DNA of 64,000 nt from assembly GCA_951812585.1 (NCBI GenBank), contig OX638318.1, forward strand, positions 1,144,819-1,208,818, read 5' to 3'. The notes beneath the pieces were generated by a model. It was not told the origin of the DNA and did no database searches. It was given only the letters and a program-made list of their open reading frames with translations. Origin of the DNA: Rhodothermales bacterium (GTDB lineage Bacteria > Bacteroidota > Rhodothermia > Rhodothermales > Bin80). Numbering within the stretch: position 1 is the stretch's first letter; every line of letters begins with the position of its first letter. The translations under genes and the position numbers were made by a program. Below are positions 34,316-43,783 of this stretch, piece by piece.

Positions 34316-35458
34316 TTACACCCGCGCAGGCAGGCCTTGGGCATCAATGGCAACGCCGAACTCGCCCCTGAGCAGCTGATCCAGCGCGCGCCCCGCGAAT
34401 TCGTAGCGCCAGCCCGTGCGCAGCGGACTGCCCTGACCCGCCACATGAGCGTGAATGTCCTTTTTGGACGCCACCAGGGCAGAATCCACACCCGAAGCCA
34501 TCGCCTGGCCACGAACAAACGCCATGGATAGATAGACCCGCGCCTCATAGGCGTCGTCCCTTGGCCGCGTGGCAGGAGGCTCCGGATAATCCTCGGGCGA
34601 CAGTTCACGCACCGATCGCAATACGCGGATGAGCTGCGCCCCATGCTGGTCCAGAAACCCGGCCGGCAATGCCCTGATGCGCTGGAGCTGCCGCATGCCC
34701 TGCGGAAGACTACGCGCCAGAGACGCTACCGCTTTGTCCGGCAGCACCCATTGCCGCGGCGTATCTGTGTGCCGGGCGACATCCTCCCGCCATGCGGCGA
34801 CAGCCCGCGCCGCTGCGCGCTGCTTTCCGGTCATCCGTCCCAGCCTGCCAATCCGCAGGTAAGCCGCGCGCGCATCGGCTGGCTCATAGTAGTCCGCTCG
34901 TTCGTAGGTGACCATCTCTTCCCGCAGCCATCGTGCACGGTCCCGGCGCTTGATGCGCGCCTCAAGCACGCGGTATGCCTCGCACAGATGCCGCACATCC
35001 TCTCGGGCGTAGGCCAGCTGCTTGCGGGTGAGCGGCCTTCGAAGCCAGTCGGTCCAGGTTTCCGACTTGGACAACCGCAGTCCAAAGAGCTCCGCCACAA
35101 GGTTGGCCAGCGAAATGCTGCCGGAAAGTCCGACGAAACCCGCGGCGCACTGCGTGTCAAAGATGTTCTTCGGCACTGTTCCCGTAGCCGACTGGAGCAG
35201 TGCCAGGTCTGTTTTGGGATCATGCAACACCTTGACGACGCCTGCGTGGCCCACCAGCGGCTTCAGCGGCGACAGGTCTCCGAGAGCGACAGGGTCAACC
35301 AAAACCACATCGTCCTGCGCCAGGCCCAGCTGAACCAGGCCCAGCTTGGGGTAATACGTGTCGCGGGTGACAAACTCCGTGTCAATCGCCACGACCCCCG
35401 CCTCCACCGCGCGCGCGGCGAACGCGCGGAGCGCTGCCGATGACTTGATCATGCTCAT
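34316..35458 (-). CDS. rnd: Ribonuclease D
   Basis: A 380-residue 3'-5' exoribonuclease acting in the maturation of tRNA and other small RNAs. The DEDDy residues are visible: Asp26 and Glu28 in VVAIDTEF, the Asp of LHDPKTDLALL, and Tyr/Asp in LAYAREDVRHL. An HRDC domain follows around residues 210-290 (AARAVAAWREDVARHTDTPR, VLPDKAVASLARSLP) and a second helical region completes the typical Rnd length. A small open frame lies 20 bp upstream in the same direction. Confidence 0.95.
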   Translation of the reverse strand: MSMIKSSAALRAFAARAVEAGVVAIDTEFVTRDTYYPKLGLVQLGLAQDDVVLVDPVALGDLSPLKPLVGHAGVVKVLHDPKTDLALLQSATGTVPKNIFDTQCAAGFVGLSGSISLANLVAELFGLRLSKSETWTDWLRRPLTRKQLAYAREDVRHLCEAYRVLEARIKRRDRARWLREEMVTYERADYYEPADARAAYLRIGRLGRMTGKQRAAARAVAAWREDVARHTDTPRQWVLPDKAVASLARSLPQGMRQLQRIRALPAGFLDQHGAQLIRVLRSVRELSPEDYPEPPATRPRDDAYEARVYLSMAFVRGQAMASGVDSALVASKKDIHAHVAGQGSPLRTGWRYEFAGRALDQLLRGEFGVAIDAQGLPARV

Positions 35459-35478
35459 GAAGAGGGAATTTATGGGGA

Positions 35479-35739
35479 TTACTCATATGAATTGACACGA
35501 GTGGTGCGTTCACGCTTTTCCAAGCGCTCGGTCAGCCTTTCGCGGACCTTCGGGTTCGTGGCCAGTGTCTTGGCCACATCGTTCATCATCGCGCCCTTGT
35601 AGCGCAGGTTCACGGCCCGGACATCGGGCATTGGCTTGCGGACAGGATCGCGCGCATTCCGATGCATCCCAGCGCGCGCGTCGCTGAACTGTTGCCGCAT
35701 CACTGGCAGCCGCTGAAGCCAGCCACTGAAAGGCTGCAT
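35479..35739 (-). CDS. Small hypothetical protein upstream of rnd
   Basis: An 86-codon frame ending 20 bp before rnd. The C-terminal half (MNDVAKTLATNPKVRERLTE) is helical and charged like a real protein. The first ~35 residues are less convincing, so the true start may be an internal ATG (35625 or 35586). I do not recognise a family. Its position suggests co-transcription with rnd. Confidence 0.35.
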   Translation of the reverse strand: MQPFSGWLQRLPVMRQQFSDARAGMHRNARDPVRKPMPDVRAVNLRYKGAMMNDVAKTLATNPKVRERLTERLEKRERTTRVNSYE

Positions 35740-35751
35740 AAAATCCCCTGG

Positions 35752-35776
35752 CGGGCAGGCTGCACCGGCCTGCCCG
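35752..35776. repeat. Hairpin upstream of the small hypothetical gene
   Basis: An inverted repeat with a 9-bp perfect stem (CGGGCAGGC, seven-base loop, GCCTGCCCG). It lies in the 232-bp spacer between two divergent genes and could be part of a leader or an operator. No T-run follows. Confidence 0.35.
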
Positions 35777-35971
35777 GCCCTACTGCGATCCTACCTGCAA
35801 CCGATCACCAACTGCCTGAAAAAGGCCAGAAAACCCTCGTTCTCACTACTAGACCAGGCACTTACTCATGACAACGGTATCCCTGGGACACTTCCTTTTT
35901 TCGCACATCTCGTACATATCGTTATTGTTGCGTTGTATCAGGTAAAGCCTGCCAGACTCGCCACTTTTGTG

Positions 35972-37180
35972 ATGCCGACCGTAAACCCTGCAATCCTCGT
36001 TTGGGCACGCGAGACCGCAGGCCTGACGCGCCAAGAAGCTGTCAGGAAGATCGGCATAGGCGATTCCCGGGACACGACGGCCGTTGACAAGCTCGCTGCG
36101 CTGGAGCGCGGTGATAAAGATCCAACACGGCCTGTTTTGCTTAAGATGGTGCGGCAATATCGCAGGCCACTACTCACCTTCTACTTGCCCCAGCCGCCGC
36201 GTAAGGGGAACCGGGGCGCCGACTTCCGTACGATTTCTGGGGCACAATCCAGCAAGATGACTCCCCTGGTCGATGCGCTCGTCCGCGATGTTCGGAGTCG
36301 GCAGAGTATGGTTCGAGCCGTGCTGGAAGCCGAGGATGAGGCTGAGCCCTTGCCGTTCGTAGGCACTTTGAAAGCGCTCGAACATGCATCAGCAGGCACT
36401 GATCAATCGATGCGCCGCGCCGTTGAGATTCTGCAACGAGTGCTCGATCTTGAACTACCCGGCCAGTACTACAAGCGGCCCGGCTCAAAAGCAGCTTTCG
36501 ATCTGCTCCGATCCAAAGCCGAGGCCGCCGGTGTATTCGTCCTGCTCAAGGGGGACTTGGGAAGTTACCATACCGCCCTCCCTGTGGATGTCTTTCGTGG
36601 TTTCGTCATCGCTGACGACATCGCCCCGTTCGTGATCATCAACAACCACGACTCGCCATCAGCCTGGTCTTTCACGCTCTTACATGAACTGGTCCACCTG
36701 CTGCTTGGCCAGACCGGCATCAGTGGAAATTTTTCTGGTACGCCAAGTGAGGTGTTCTGCAACACCGTCGCTTCGGCGTGCCTGCTGCCAGAAGCGGAGC
36801 TCGAACAGATCGGTATCAAGCCAAATCAGGACATCACCGAACAGGAACAGCATATCAACTCGTTTGCCCAGCATCGGAATCTGAGCCACACGATGGTCGC
36901 CTACCGGCTCCTGCGCTCCAAGCGCATCGATCAGCCGGCCTTTAACCACCTCCGCGACCGTTTCATCGATCGGTGGAAGAGCGAGCGCGAGAATCGACGC
37001 AAATCAGTTCGCGAATCGTCTGGCGGCCCCAGTTACTACGTCGTTCGTCGCCACCGAGTCGGAAAGGCGCTGTTGTCGCTGACTAGGCGCATGATGGGCT
37101 CTGGTGCGCTGTCCACAACCAAGGCGGCCAGAATCTTGGGTGTCAAGCCCGCGCAGGTGGGCCGTTCCCAGGCTGCCTGA
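35972..37180 (+). CDS. XRE-HTH / ImmA-IrrE-type metallopeptidase, probable antitoxin
   Basis: I start at the ATG at 35972 (MPTVNPAILVWARETAGLT), giving 402 residues. The N-terminal ~70 residues are an HTH domain (WARETAGLTRQEAVRKIGIG, LAALERGDKDPTRPVL). The middle is the ImmA/IrrE peptidase (COG2856) with zinc motif HELVH in FTLLHELVHLLLG and the downstream CNTVASACLLPE (usually EAEANAFAA..LLP). The C-terminus has ALSTTKAARILGVKPAQ. Such genes typically precede a DUF4411 or PIN-type toxin. None follows here, and the last residues depart from the usual ending, so the 3' end may be truncated. The coding sequence has a lower GC content than its neighbours. Confidence 0.8.
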   Translation: MPTVNPAILVWARETAGLTRQEAVRKIGIGDSRDTTAVDKLAALERGDKDPTRPVLLKMVRQYRRPLLTFYLPQPPRKGNRGADFRTISGAQSSKMTPLVDALVRDVRSRQSMVRAVLEAEDEAEPLPFVGTLKALEHASAGTDQSMRRAVEILQRVLDLELPGQYYKRPGSKAAFDLLRSKAEAAGVFVLLKGDLGSYHTALPVDVFRGFVIADDIAPFVIINNHDSPSAWSFTLLHELVHLLLGQTGISGNFSGTPSEVFCNTVASACLLPEAELEQIGIKPNQDITEQEQHINSFAQHRNLSHTMVAYRLLRSKRIDQPAFNHLRDRFIDRWKSERENRRKSVRESSGGPSYYVVRRHRVGKALLSLTRRMMGSGALSTTKAARILGVKPAQVGRSQAA

Positions 37181-37599
37181 ATCCGACGCTTGATTCGCGT
37201 GGCCTCTTGCGCGTCCTTGATGTAACGCATCACATTGGTGCGTTTGCGCCATTGGCAGCGCTGGAATGTGGGTGCAGAGCTTCATCAGGAGTCGCCGCGA
37301 AGTCATCGGGGCGCCATCGGGGCCTCTGACGGCACCTCAGTGCTTTCCAAAACAGGCTGGAGGGATTCATATGACCGAAAAGGAATGGTGGAGGCTATAG
37401 TCCACCACACACACAGCAACTCACCGAAATTCAACTGAGAATGGTGCAATCCCCAGCACAACGAAGCCATCGTCAAGTCAACCTCGCACAGCGATACTGC
37501 CGGCGCGCATCGCGGCAGGTGGACCCCGCGCGCCTTTTCTGCGTTAACCTGGCGACTGCTATTTTTCGTTTCGATTCGCCCTGACCGTCCGAGATTCAC
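37181..37599. other. Spacer where a toxin partner would be expected
   Basis: No frame on the + strand here looks like a toxin or any other protein. On the - strand a short stretch (QRCQWRKRTNVMRYIKDAQE, about 37200-37260) reads like a protein fragment but is bounded by stops and overlaps the end of the ImmA gene; I do not assign it. The last ~60 bp must hold the promoter of the ferredoxin gene. Confidence 0.35.
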
Positions 37600-37941
37600 A
37601 TGCCCTACGTAGTTGCAGAGCCGTGCATCAACTGCAAACACACGGACTGCGTTGAAGTGTGCCCCGTGGACTGTTTCTACGAAGGGCCCAACTTCTTGGT
37701 TATTCACCCGGACGAGTGCATCGATTGCAACGCCTGTGTCCCTGTCTGCCCGGTGGAGGCCATCTTTCCTGACGATGAGTTGCCCGAAGAGTGGGCGCAC
37801 TACACCGAGTGGAATCAGTACTTGGCAGAACGATGGCAGGATTCCGGCTACAACATCGTAGAGCGCAAGGAACCGCTGGACGATGCCGAAGAATGGAAGA
37901 CGCGTGCAAAGTCCGAAGAGGACATCTTGGACTGGGAATAG
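37600..37941 (+). CDS. fdxA: 7Fe-8S (FdxA-type) ferredoxin
   Basis: A 113-residue protein of the FdxA family. The first cluster region reads [20 protein letters not shown] and the second [20 protein letters not shown]. The wider spacing of the first set (C-x7-C-x3-C) suits a [3Fe-4S] cluster and the second a [4Fe-4S] cluster. The C-terminal extension ([20 protein letters not shown]) is also typical. A low-potential electron carrier; the FprA reductase at 17665 is a plausible partner. It is a single gene. Confidence 0.95.
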   Translation: MPYVVAEPCINCKHTDCVEVCPVDCFYEGPNFLVIHPDECIDCNACVPVCPVEAIFPDDELPEEWAHYTEWNQYLAERWQDSGYNIVERKEPLDDAEEWKTRAKSEEDILDWE

Positions 37942-37996
37942 CGCTGCACAGCACGAGCTGCAGAGCTGCCGGAGCGATGTGCTTCCAGAGCGTTGA

Positions 37997-40462
37997 CTAC
38001 CGGAGCAGCATCAGCGGCTTTGTCATCTGCTGACCGCCCGCCGTTAAGCGAACGAAATACACCCCGCTCGGGTGATCGGAAAGGTCCAGCGGGATGGCGT
38101 AGGAAGCCGCAGCCTGCGCGCGATCGACGAGCGTTGCTACGCGCTGACCTAGCAGGTTGTACACTTCCAGGCGTACGGGGAGGTGGCCCAATAGGTCATA
38201 GCGGAGCGTTGTGCGCCCCCGAAAGGGATTCGGATAGTTGCTGAGCGCGAGCGCCGCAGCGGGCAGCGCTGCCTGTTCAATACTAGTGCTGATGGCCAGC
38301 GCCGCTTCAGTGATGGACCACGATTCGTTCGTGGCGAGCCCGCCTGCGGTCGCGAGGTCTATTCGTATGTCCACGATGCTGCCCGCATAGGAAGCAAGAT
38401 CGAAAACCGAGCCCTGACTGCTGCTGCCCGTGAACACGCGCTCTCCCGCCATCGTATGGGTTACGCCCGGATCATAGCTGCCGGCATAGCCACCGACCGG
38501 GTCAACGACATGCCAGGTGTTTCCATCATCCGAGGAGATCTTGACATTGCCACCGCTCGTATTTCCGAACTCGTACTCATGCGCTATCCCAAGCGTGATC
38601 TCCCCGGCATAGAACGGCAGCACCAGCGGGAGCAGTTCCAGCGTTGACACCTCATCAGTGCCTGAACGGGTTGCCTCGTACCCGCCGCCCGGCCGCACAT
38701 CCCAAAGCCCCCAGGGGGTAGCCAGCTGCAAAGCGTCGACTTCACGGACCAGAAAACCACGTTCTCCAAGTATGCTGAGGAGCGTGTTCTGATCGGCGCC
38801 GCCGAAGCGATCCAGATCCGCTTGCACCAATGCTTCCGCCGCATCCACAAACGTTGTTCCTCCGCCCAGGTAGGCATACCCGATGAGGTTCAACTGATCT
38901 GTTCGCCGCTTGCCCAGTTCGTCGTAGATCTCCATCAAGGTCGTGGCCCAGATGAGCCCGTCGTCGTAGATATCGCAAAAGCCTTGGGCGTCTACGCAGC
39001 TAAATCCATCCGGATAGGTTCGCGTGGAGCCGAGCCTGCGCCCGGACCAGGTTTCGTTGCCATCCCAAGTAAAGACATGCCGCCAGTCACCCGACGGTAC
39101 CGTCCCATCCTCCATCAGGCCGCGCGTATAAGAGACAGCCCAATAGTCGGCCCACCCCTCATGCAGAGCTGCACCTTCGCCAAAAAAGGAGATGGTCGGA
39201 GCCAGATCGTAAAGAAGCGCATGGGCATACTCGTGCACAATCACTTCTGCATCTTCACCGTCGTCCACGCCTCCGTCTCCGAATCTGAGTTGGTTCAGGT
39301 GCGGATAGAATGCTGAATTGTCCTGGGATCCTTCGCCATGTGGATTGGCTGCCACACCCCCAGCCTGAATGTCTCGCCCAACGTCAAGACTCTGCACATA
39401 GCGCTGGCTGGTGTCAATGTGGTAGTAGACCTGAACGGCCTCAAAGTGCTGATCGCTGCGCAGGAACACGAAGCTGTCAGGCGCAGCCATCGCCGGCGGT
39501 GAGTAGCTCGCACCCGCCGTCCCGTCAATGACTACATAGGGTCCTTCGAGGCGATACTTGCCATCGGAGCCTTGCGTAATGTCCCGCAGCGATACTTCGA
39601 CACGCTCGTTGTTGAGCGCATCCGAATCCGCATCATTGTTGTCAGTATAGTCCCCGCCATACGGAACACCCGCGCTGGTGATGGGATCGGGAATCCAAGC
39701 CATGCCCTTGCCATCAATCCGGCGATGGGCATGCGTGCTGTCGGGATCGTGGCGGCGCATGACACGGTCCGCAAGGTGGATGGCCTTCCCTGTTTGTGCA
39801 TTGAGCAGCACCTCCCATTCCCCTGGCGCCCCGCTGGGCCAGGCGATCACGCGCCACGCCAGAACCGGTTCGGCGCGAGGATACACTACCAGTTCCGGCG
39901 TCGATGCCTGGGCACTCTGCGGCGCGATCAGCTGCCGTGCCAGCTCGCTAGCTTCGCGGGCGGACACGCTCGGTGTGGGGCTAATACGGGCGGCGCGTTC
40001 AAGATGCGACGCATAGGTGCTGAATACCATTGTGGGCCGTCCATGCGGCCCAAGGTTGACCTTGACCGTTCGCCCGTGCACCGGCACGCCGCCATAGGTC
40101 TGCTGGAAGGTCAGGTGCGTGCTGTATTCGGTTCGCACTTCCGCTACGAGTACCAGATCGTCAGCCGAGTCCCAGCCGAACTGCTCGCGGGCCCCCCGCA
40201 TCCAGGCGCGCGCCGTCAACTCAGGCGTGTCCAGCACTGCACCCGCCCACTGCAAGCGGTAGGCGGCACGGAGTACACGCGCGTCCAGGTCCAGGCGACC
40301 CCCTGGCAGTCGCGCCGTTCGAAACCTCTGCGTTGGATCCACATCCACCACCAGTGCACGGGACGCTGCCGGCAGCGCTCGAAATGCTGCGCTCTGACGC
40401 TGTGCGGACGCAGAACCAGCCAGGACGAAGACAGCAACAAGTACCAGTAGTGACTGCTTCAT
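37997..40462 (-). CDS. Secreted fungalysin/thermolysin-like metallopeptidase with T9SS tail
   Basis: I start at the ATG at 40462 (KQSLLVLVAVFVLAGSASAQ signal peptide), giving 821 residues. An inhibitory FTP/PepSY-like propeptide (THLTFQQTYGGVPVHGRTVK, WRVIAWPSGAPGEWEVLLN) precedes a gluzincin domain with zinc motif HEYAHALLYD and the third-ligand helix HEGWADYWAV, the M36/M4 pattern. A carbohydrate-binding-like region and a type IX secretion C-terminal domain follow, with SNYPNPFRGRTTLRYDL, VYNLLGQRVATL and GVYFVRL. It is predicted to be secreted and surface-anchored or released. Confidence 0.9.
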   Translation of the reverse strand: MKQSLLVLVAVFVLAGSASAQRQSAAFRALPAASRALVVDVDPTQRFRTARLPGGRLDLDARVLRAAYRLQWAGAVLDTPELTARAWMRGAREQFGWDSADDLVLVAEVRTEYSTHLTFQQTYGGVPVHGRTVKVNLGPHGRPTMVFSTYASHLERAARISPTPSVSAREASELARQLIAPQSAQASTPELVVYPRAEPVLAWRVIAWPSGAPGEWEVLLNAQTGKAIHLADRVMRRHDPDSTHAHRRIDGKGMAWIPDPITSAGVPYGGDYTDNNDADSDALNNERVEVSLRDITQGSDGKYRLEGPYVVIDGTAGASYSPPAMAAPDSFVFLRSDQHFEAVQVYYHIDTSQRYVQSLDVGRDIQAGGVAANPHGEGSQDNSAFYPHLNQLRFGDGGVDDGEDAEVIVHEYAHALLYDLAPTISFFGEGAALHEGWADYWAVSYTRGLMEDGTVPSGDWRHVFTWDGNETWSGRRLGSTRTYPDGFSCVDAQGFCDIYDDGLIWATTLMEIYDELGKRRTDQLNLIGYAYLGGGTTFVDAAEALVQADLDRFGGADQNTLLSILGERGFLVREVDALQLATPWGLWDVRPGGGYEATRSGTDEVSTLELLPLVLPFYAGEITLGIAHEYEFGNTSGGNVKISSDDGNTWHVVDPVGGYAGSYDPGVTHTMAGERVFTGSSSQGSVFDLASYAGSIVDIRIDLATAGGLATNESWSITEAALAISTSIEQAALPAAALALSNYPNPFRGRTTLRYDLLGHLPVRLEVYNLLGQRVATLVDRAQAAASYAIPLDLSDHPSGVYFVRLTAGGQQMTKPLMLLR

Positions 40463-40634
40463 CGCAAATTGGAATATCGAACGCATGGCACCGCGGGCTA
40501 TGCGCGCACGCACGCCATGCTGTTCGTTATGCTTCGCATCGTGCTACTGCCGTTTGCGATGGTTTGCTGTCGACGCGGGCAAACGAGCATCAGCCGTCTA
40601 TAGGCATGGTATTCAAAGAATTTGCGAAACAGGC

Positions 40635-41912
40635 CTACGTTCCAGCGGAATAGTCGGTAGCGTACGCCTCTTGTTCAGGGGTTAGCGTATCGATCTTCAG
40701 TCCCATGGTTTCCAACTTCAGCGCGGCTATGTGCTGATCTACGCTGCTTGGCAAGTCCATCACCACATTGCCCGGCAATTCGCCGCGCTCACGCTGCTTA
40801 ACCAGGCGCAGGTGCGCCATGAACTGGTTCGCAAAGCTCATATCCATTACTTCCGAGGGGTGCCCCTCGGCCGCGGCTAGATTGACCAGGCGTCCCTCCG
40901 CCAGAATAAACAACTTGCGCCCATCCTCAAGAGAATACTCGCGGTTGTCTTTGCGGATCACGCGCGAGCCTGTCGCAAGGGTGTTCAGTTCCTTAAGGTT
41001 GAGTTCCACATCGTAGTGGCCGGTGTTGCAGACCACCGCGCCATCCTTCATCGACGCGAAGTGGTCACCGCGGATGATGTCTTTCATGCCGGTCGCGGTA
41101 ACGAACACATCCCCGATGGCGGCCGCTTCATGCATAGGCATCACGCGCATGCCCTCTAGCGTGGCCTTCAGGGCTGCGGTCGGTTTCACCTCGGTCACGA
41201 TGACATTGGCTCCAAGTCCTTTGGCGCGCATAGCGACACCGCGTCCACAGTGCCCGTATCCTGCTACGACAAAGTTCTTGCCTGCGATGAGCACGCTGCT
41301 TGCCCGCAGAATACCATCGAGCGTCGACTGCCCTGTGCCGTAGACGTTGTCAAAGTCCCACTTGGTTTCCGTGTCGTTGACCGCATACACGGGATAGAGC
41401 AATTTCCCATCCTGGGCCATAGCCCGCAGCCGCTGCACGCCTGTCGTGGTTTCCTCGCTCCCGCCGATGATGTGCTCCGCCAGATGCGGAAACCGGTTGT
41501 GCACCGTAAAAATGAGATCCGCCCCGTCATCGAGTGTAAGGTGCGGCGGAGTGTCGATGGTACGATCAATACTCCAGTAAAACTCCTCTACGCTCTGGCC
41601 GTACCATGCATAGATCTCTATGCCGCCGAGGGCTAGGGCCGCCGCTACCTTGTCATTGGTGGACAGCGGGTTGCATCCGCTCCATGCTACTGCTGCGCCA
41701 CACGCCGCGAAGGTTTCCACGAGCACGGCCGTTTCCTTCGTTACGTGAAGGCAGCCTGTGATCTTGTATCCCTGGAATGGCTGCGATGGTGCGTACTCAG
41801 CCCGCAGCTGCGCCAGAACCGGCATCCGGCTTTCAGCCCATTCAATCCGCATCCGCCCGGCGTTCGCCAAGCGAAGGTCACGCACTTTGTACGCACCCGG
41901 TTTGTGATCCAT
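40635..41912 (-). CDS. ahcY: Adenosylhomocysteinase
   Basis: A 425-residue S-adenosylhomocysteine hydrolase of the short type. The N-terminal substrate domain carries MRIEWAESRMPVLAQLR, the NAD-binding motif is VVAGYGHCGRGVAMRAKGLG, and the C-terminus carries QVDQHIAALKLE-like sequence and the conserved lysine/tyrosine tail (EQEAYATDYSAGT). It reversibly splits S-adenosylhomocysteine to adenosine and homocysteine, clearing the product of methyltransferases. The SAM synthetase gene lies upstream in the same direction, separated by a 365-bp spacer. Confidence 0.96.
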   Translation of the reverse strand: MDHKPGAYKVRDLRLANAGRMRIEWAESRMPVLAQLRAEYAPSQPFQGYKITGCLHVTKETAVLVETFAACGAAVAWSGCNPLSTNDKVAAALALGGIEIYAWYGQSVEEFYWSIDRTIDTPPHLTLDDGADLIFTVHNRFPHLAEHIIGGSEETTTGVQRLRAMAQDGKLLYPVYAVNDTETKWDFDNVYGTGQSTLDGILRASSVLIAGKNFVVAGYGHCGRGVAMRAKGLGANVIVTEVKPTAALKATLEGMRVMPMHEAAAIGDVFVTATGMKDIIRGDHFASMKDGAVVCNTGHYDVELNLKELNTLATGSRVIRKDNREYSLEDGRKLFILAEGRLVNLAAAEGHPSEVMDMSFANQFMAHLRLVKQRERGELPGNVVMDLPSSVDQHIAALKLETMGLKIDTLTPEQEAYATDYSAGT

Positions 41913-42277
41913 AAAGCTTAATTTTCTGGTTACATAAGCTTATATGCAACGATGGGGTGGCCCGGTCGTTTCACAGCACCGTTACCGCTACGAATGCAGC
42001 AGTGGCCAGCGCTCCGCGCCACGCTTCACGCTTCGCGCTTCACTTGACGGGTGACCATGCCGTTGGGCCACACCAGCCTTGCGGGCCTGCATCAGCGTAG
42101 CGCACCCGACTGCGCTGAAGGCGACCGTCCGCAATGTCCTGGAAGAGCGCGTGATTGGGTACCATCCGCGGCTACGCCGAGGGCGACCCTTGTTCCTCTT
42201 CAGCAGCCGCCGGTGCAGAACGCCTTGTACGGCGCGTCGCAGGCGGTGCCGATACCGACTGGCGGATCAGATCGGTC
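41913..42277. other. Leader of ahcY with short repeats; no riboswitch recognised
   Basis: The AT-rich 35 bp next to ahcY contain AAGCTTA twice (41914-41920 and 41935-41941). Further out, 42014-42045 holds a run of near-copies of CGCTTCA (cacgcttcacgcttcgcgct on the + strand). I looked for the SAH and SAM riboswitch cores and did not find them by eye. The remainder has no convincing gene. Confidence 0.4.
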
Positions 42278-43510
42278 TCAGCGCGCGCCGCCATGGCGCA
42301 ATCGATCGGCGGATTCAAGCACCTTGCTCACGCAGTCCAACGCTTCCCAGGGAAAGCCATCCTGCCCAAAATGCCCGTAGGCGGCGGTCTTCTGGTAGAT
42401 GGGCTGCGTCAGCTTCAGGCGCGCGGTGATCGCGCGCGGCTTCAGGTCGAAGACCCCCTGTACGATTTCGCGCAAGTCCTGGTCGGTGAGCCCTTCCTGG
42501 ACTGTGTGCGATGAGTCCACGAACACGGAAACGGGATCGGGCTTGCCGATGGCGTAGGCGACCTGGATCTCCAAGGTGTCCGCCAGTCCTGCAGCCACCA
42601 TATTCTTGGCCGCATGGCGCAGCGCGTAGGCTGCCGAACGATCCACCTTTGAAGGGTCCTTGCCGCTGAACGCCCCGCCGCCGTGGGCACCACGGCCGCC
42701 GTACGTATCCACGATAATCTTTCGTCCCGTGAGTCCCGTGTCACCGTCGGGGCCGCCCGTGACGAACTTCCCTGCCGGATTTACCGCGACCTGGCCTGCT
42801 GTCGGCCGGAAACGCCGGTCGCGGAATACTTCTGGAATCAACACCTCCAGGATGTCCGCCTTGATCTTGTCCTTCGACACGCCGGCGGCGTGCTGCGTGG
42901 ATACGACTACGGTGTCTATGGCGATCGGCTCGTGGCGATCACTGTACCGCACCGTCACCTGACTCTTCGAATCGGGCCGCAGATACGGCATGCAGCCCGG
43001 CCGCTCTTTCCGCATCGCGGCAAGCGTTTTGACCAGCTGATGAGCATAATAGAGCGGCATGGGCATGAGTACGCGGCTGTCGGCGTGCGGCGAGCCATCA
43101 ATCTCTTTGCACGCATAACCGAACATCATGCCCTGATCCCCGGCCCCCTGCTCCCCGTCCACGCGATGGTCCACACCCTTGCTTATGTCGTCGCTCTGAG
43201 AGTGAATCAGATCCGTCACCTTGGCCGAATCCCACGCAAACTTTATCTCCGGATGCGTATAGCCGATATCCCTGATGACCCTCCGGGCGACCTCTTCGCG
43301 ATCTTGCTTGCATATGGCCTTCGCGGCAGCCTCGGACACCTTGATTTCACCGGCCAGAATGACCCGGTTGGTCGTGACGAGCGTCTCAACCGCGACTCGA
43401 CTATTGGGATCTTCCGCCAGGTAGGCATCCAGGATCGCGTCCGAAATCTGATCTGCGACCTTGTCTGGGTGGCCTTCAGAAACGGACTCTGACGTAAAGG
43501 TATAACCCAT
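42278..43510 (-). CDS. metK: S-adenosylmethionine synthetase
   Basis: A 410-residue methionine adenosyltransferase, slightly longer than E. coli MetK (384). Motifs: GHPDKVADQISDAILD with the catalytic His, GAGDQGMMFGYA, and the phosphate-binding GGRGAHGGGAFSGKDPSKVD. It makes SAM from methionine and ATP. The extra length is at the C-terminus (WEALDCVSKVLESADRLRHG). With ahcY downstream it forms the two SAM-cycle steps, though the gap suggests separate promoters. Confidence 0.97.
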   Translation of the reverse strand: MGYTFTSESVSEGHPDKVADQISDAILDAYLAEDPNSRVAVETLVTTNRVILAGEIKVSEAAAKAICKQDREEVARRVIRDIGYTHPEIKFAWDSAKVTDLIHSQSDDISKGVDHRVDGEQGAGDQGMMFGYACKEIDGSPHADSRVLMPMPLYYAHQLVKTLAAMRKERPGCMPYLRPDSKSQVTVRYSDRHEPIAIDTVVVSTQHAAGVSKDKIKADILEVLIPEVFRDRRFRPTAGQVAVNPAGKFVTGGPDGDTGLTGRKIIVDTYGGRGAHGGGAFSGKDPSKVDRSAAYALRHAAKNMVAAGLADTLEIQVAYAIGKPDPVSVFVDSSHTVQEGLTDQDLREIVQGVFDLKPRAITARLKLTQPIYQKTAAYGHFGQDGFPWEALDCVSKVLESADRLRHGGAR

Positions 43511-43590
43511 GCTTTCGGGGCTTTCGGGAATCAGTTGCTTCGGTCGCCGTGGCTCGAAGGCTTAGCCGATCTTGAACGCCTTGGTAACAA

Positions 43591-43679
43591 GCGGGTTCGC
43601 AAAGGCTGCGTCAGGACAGACCGGCCATGGCTTCAGACACCGGCGCAAGGCGTGCCCGTGCGTAGCGTCAGTGCCACTT
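43591..43679. repeat. Repeat module A, copy 1 (89 bp)
   Basis: 89 bp nearly identical (three visible mismatches) to 47502-47590, starting GCGGGTTCGCAAAGGCTGCG and ending GCGTCAGTGCCACTT. It directly abuts module B at 43680. A short relic of its end (CGTGCGTAGCGTC) also lies before the B copy at 45833. Confidence 0.85.
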
Positions 43680-43783
43680 CCTGACTTCCGCGGTTTTGCC
43701 GAGGGATGGGCTCCGCCACGAGCCAAGATGAGGTGTTGAATCGGTCTTTGGTCGTTTCGGCCTGAGGTGTCCAGACTTCGTGT
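43680..43783. repeat. Repeat module B, copy 1 (about 104 bp)
   Basis: It starts CCTGACTTCCGCGGTTTTGC and matches 45833-45933 over its whole length with one substitution and a three-base insertion, ending at CCAGACTTCGTGT. Its first 17 bases recur inverted at 47486-47502, so the module is probably the left end of an insertion sequence. Confidence 0.85.

Noticed and set aside
37004-37306. Minus-strand frame near the end of the ImmA gene
   Set aside because: It overlaps the ImmA coding sequence and is broken by stops just upstream; the short protein-like stretch is not enough to call a gene.
41913-42277. Possible SAH or SAM riboswitch upstream of ahcY
   Set aside because: The conserved cores known for SAH and SAM riboswitches were not found by eye; a covariance search would be decisive.
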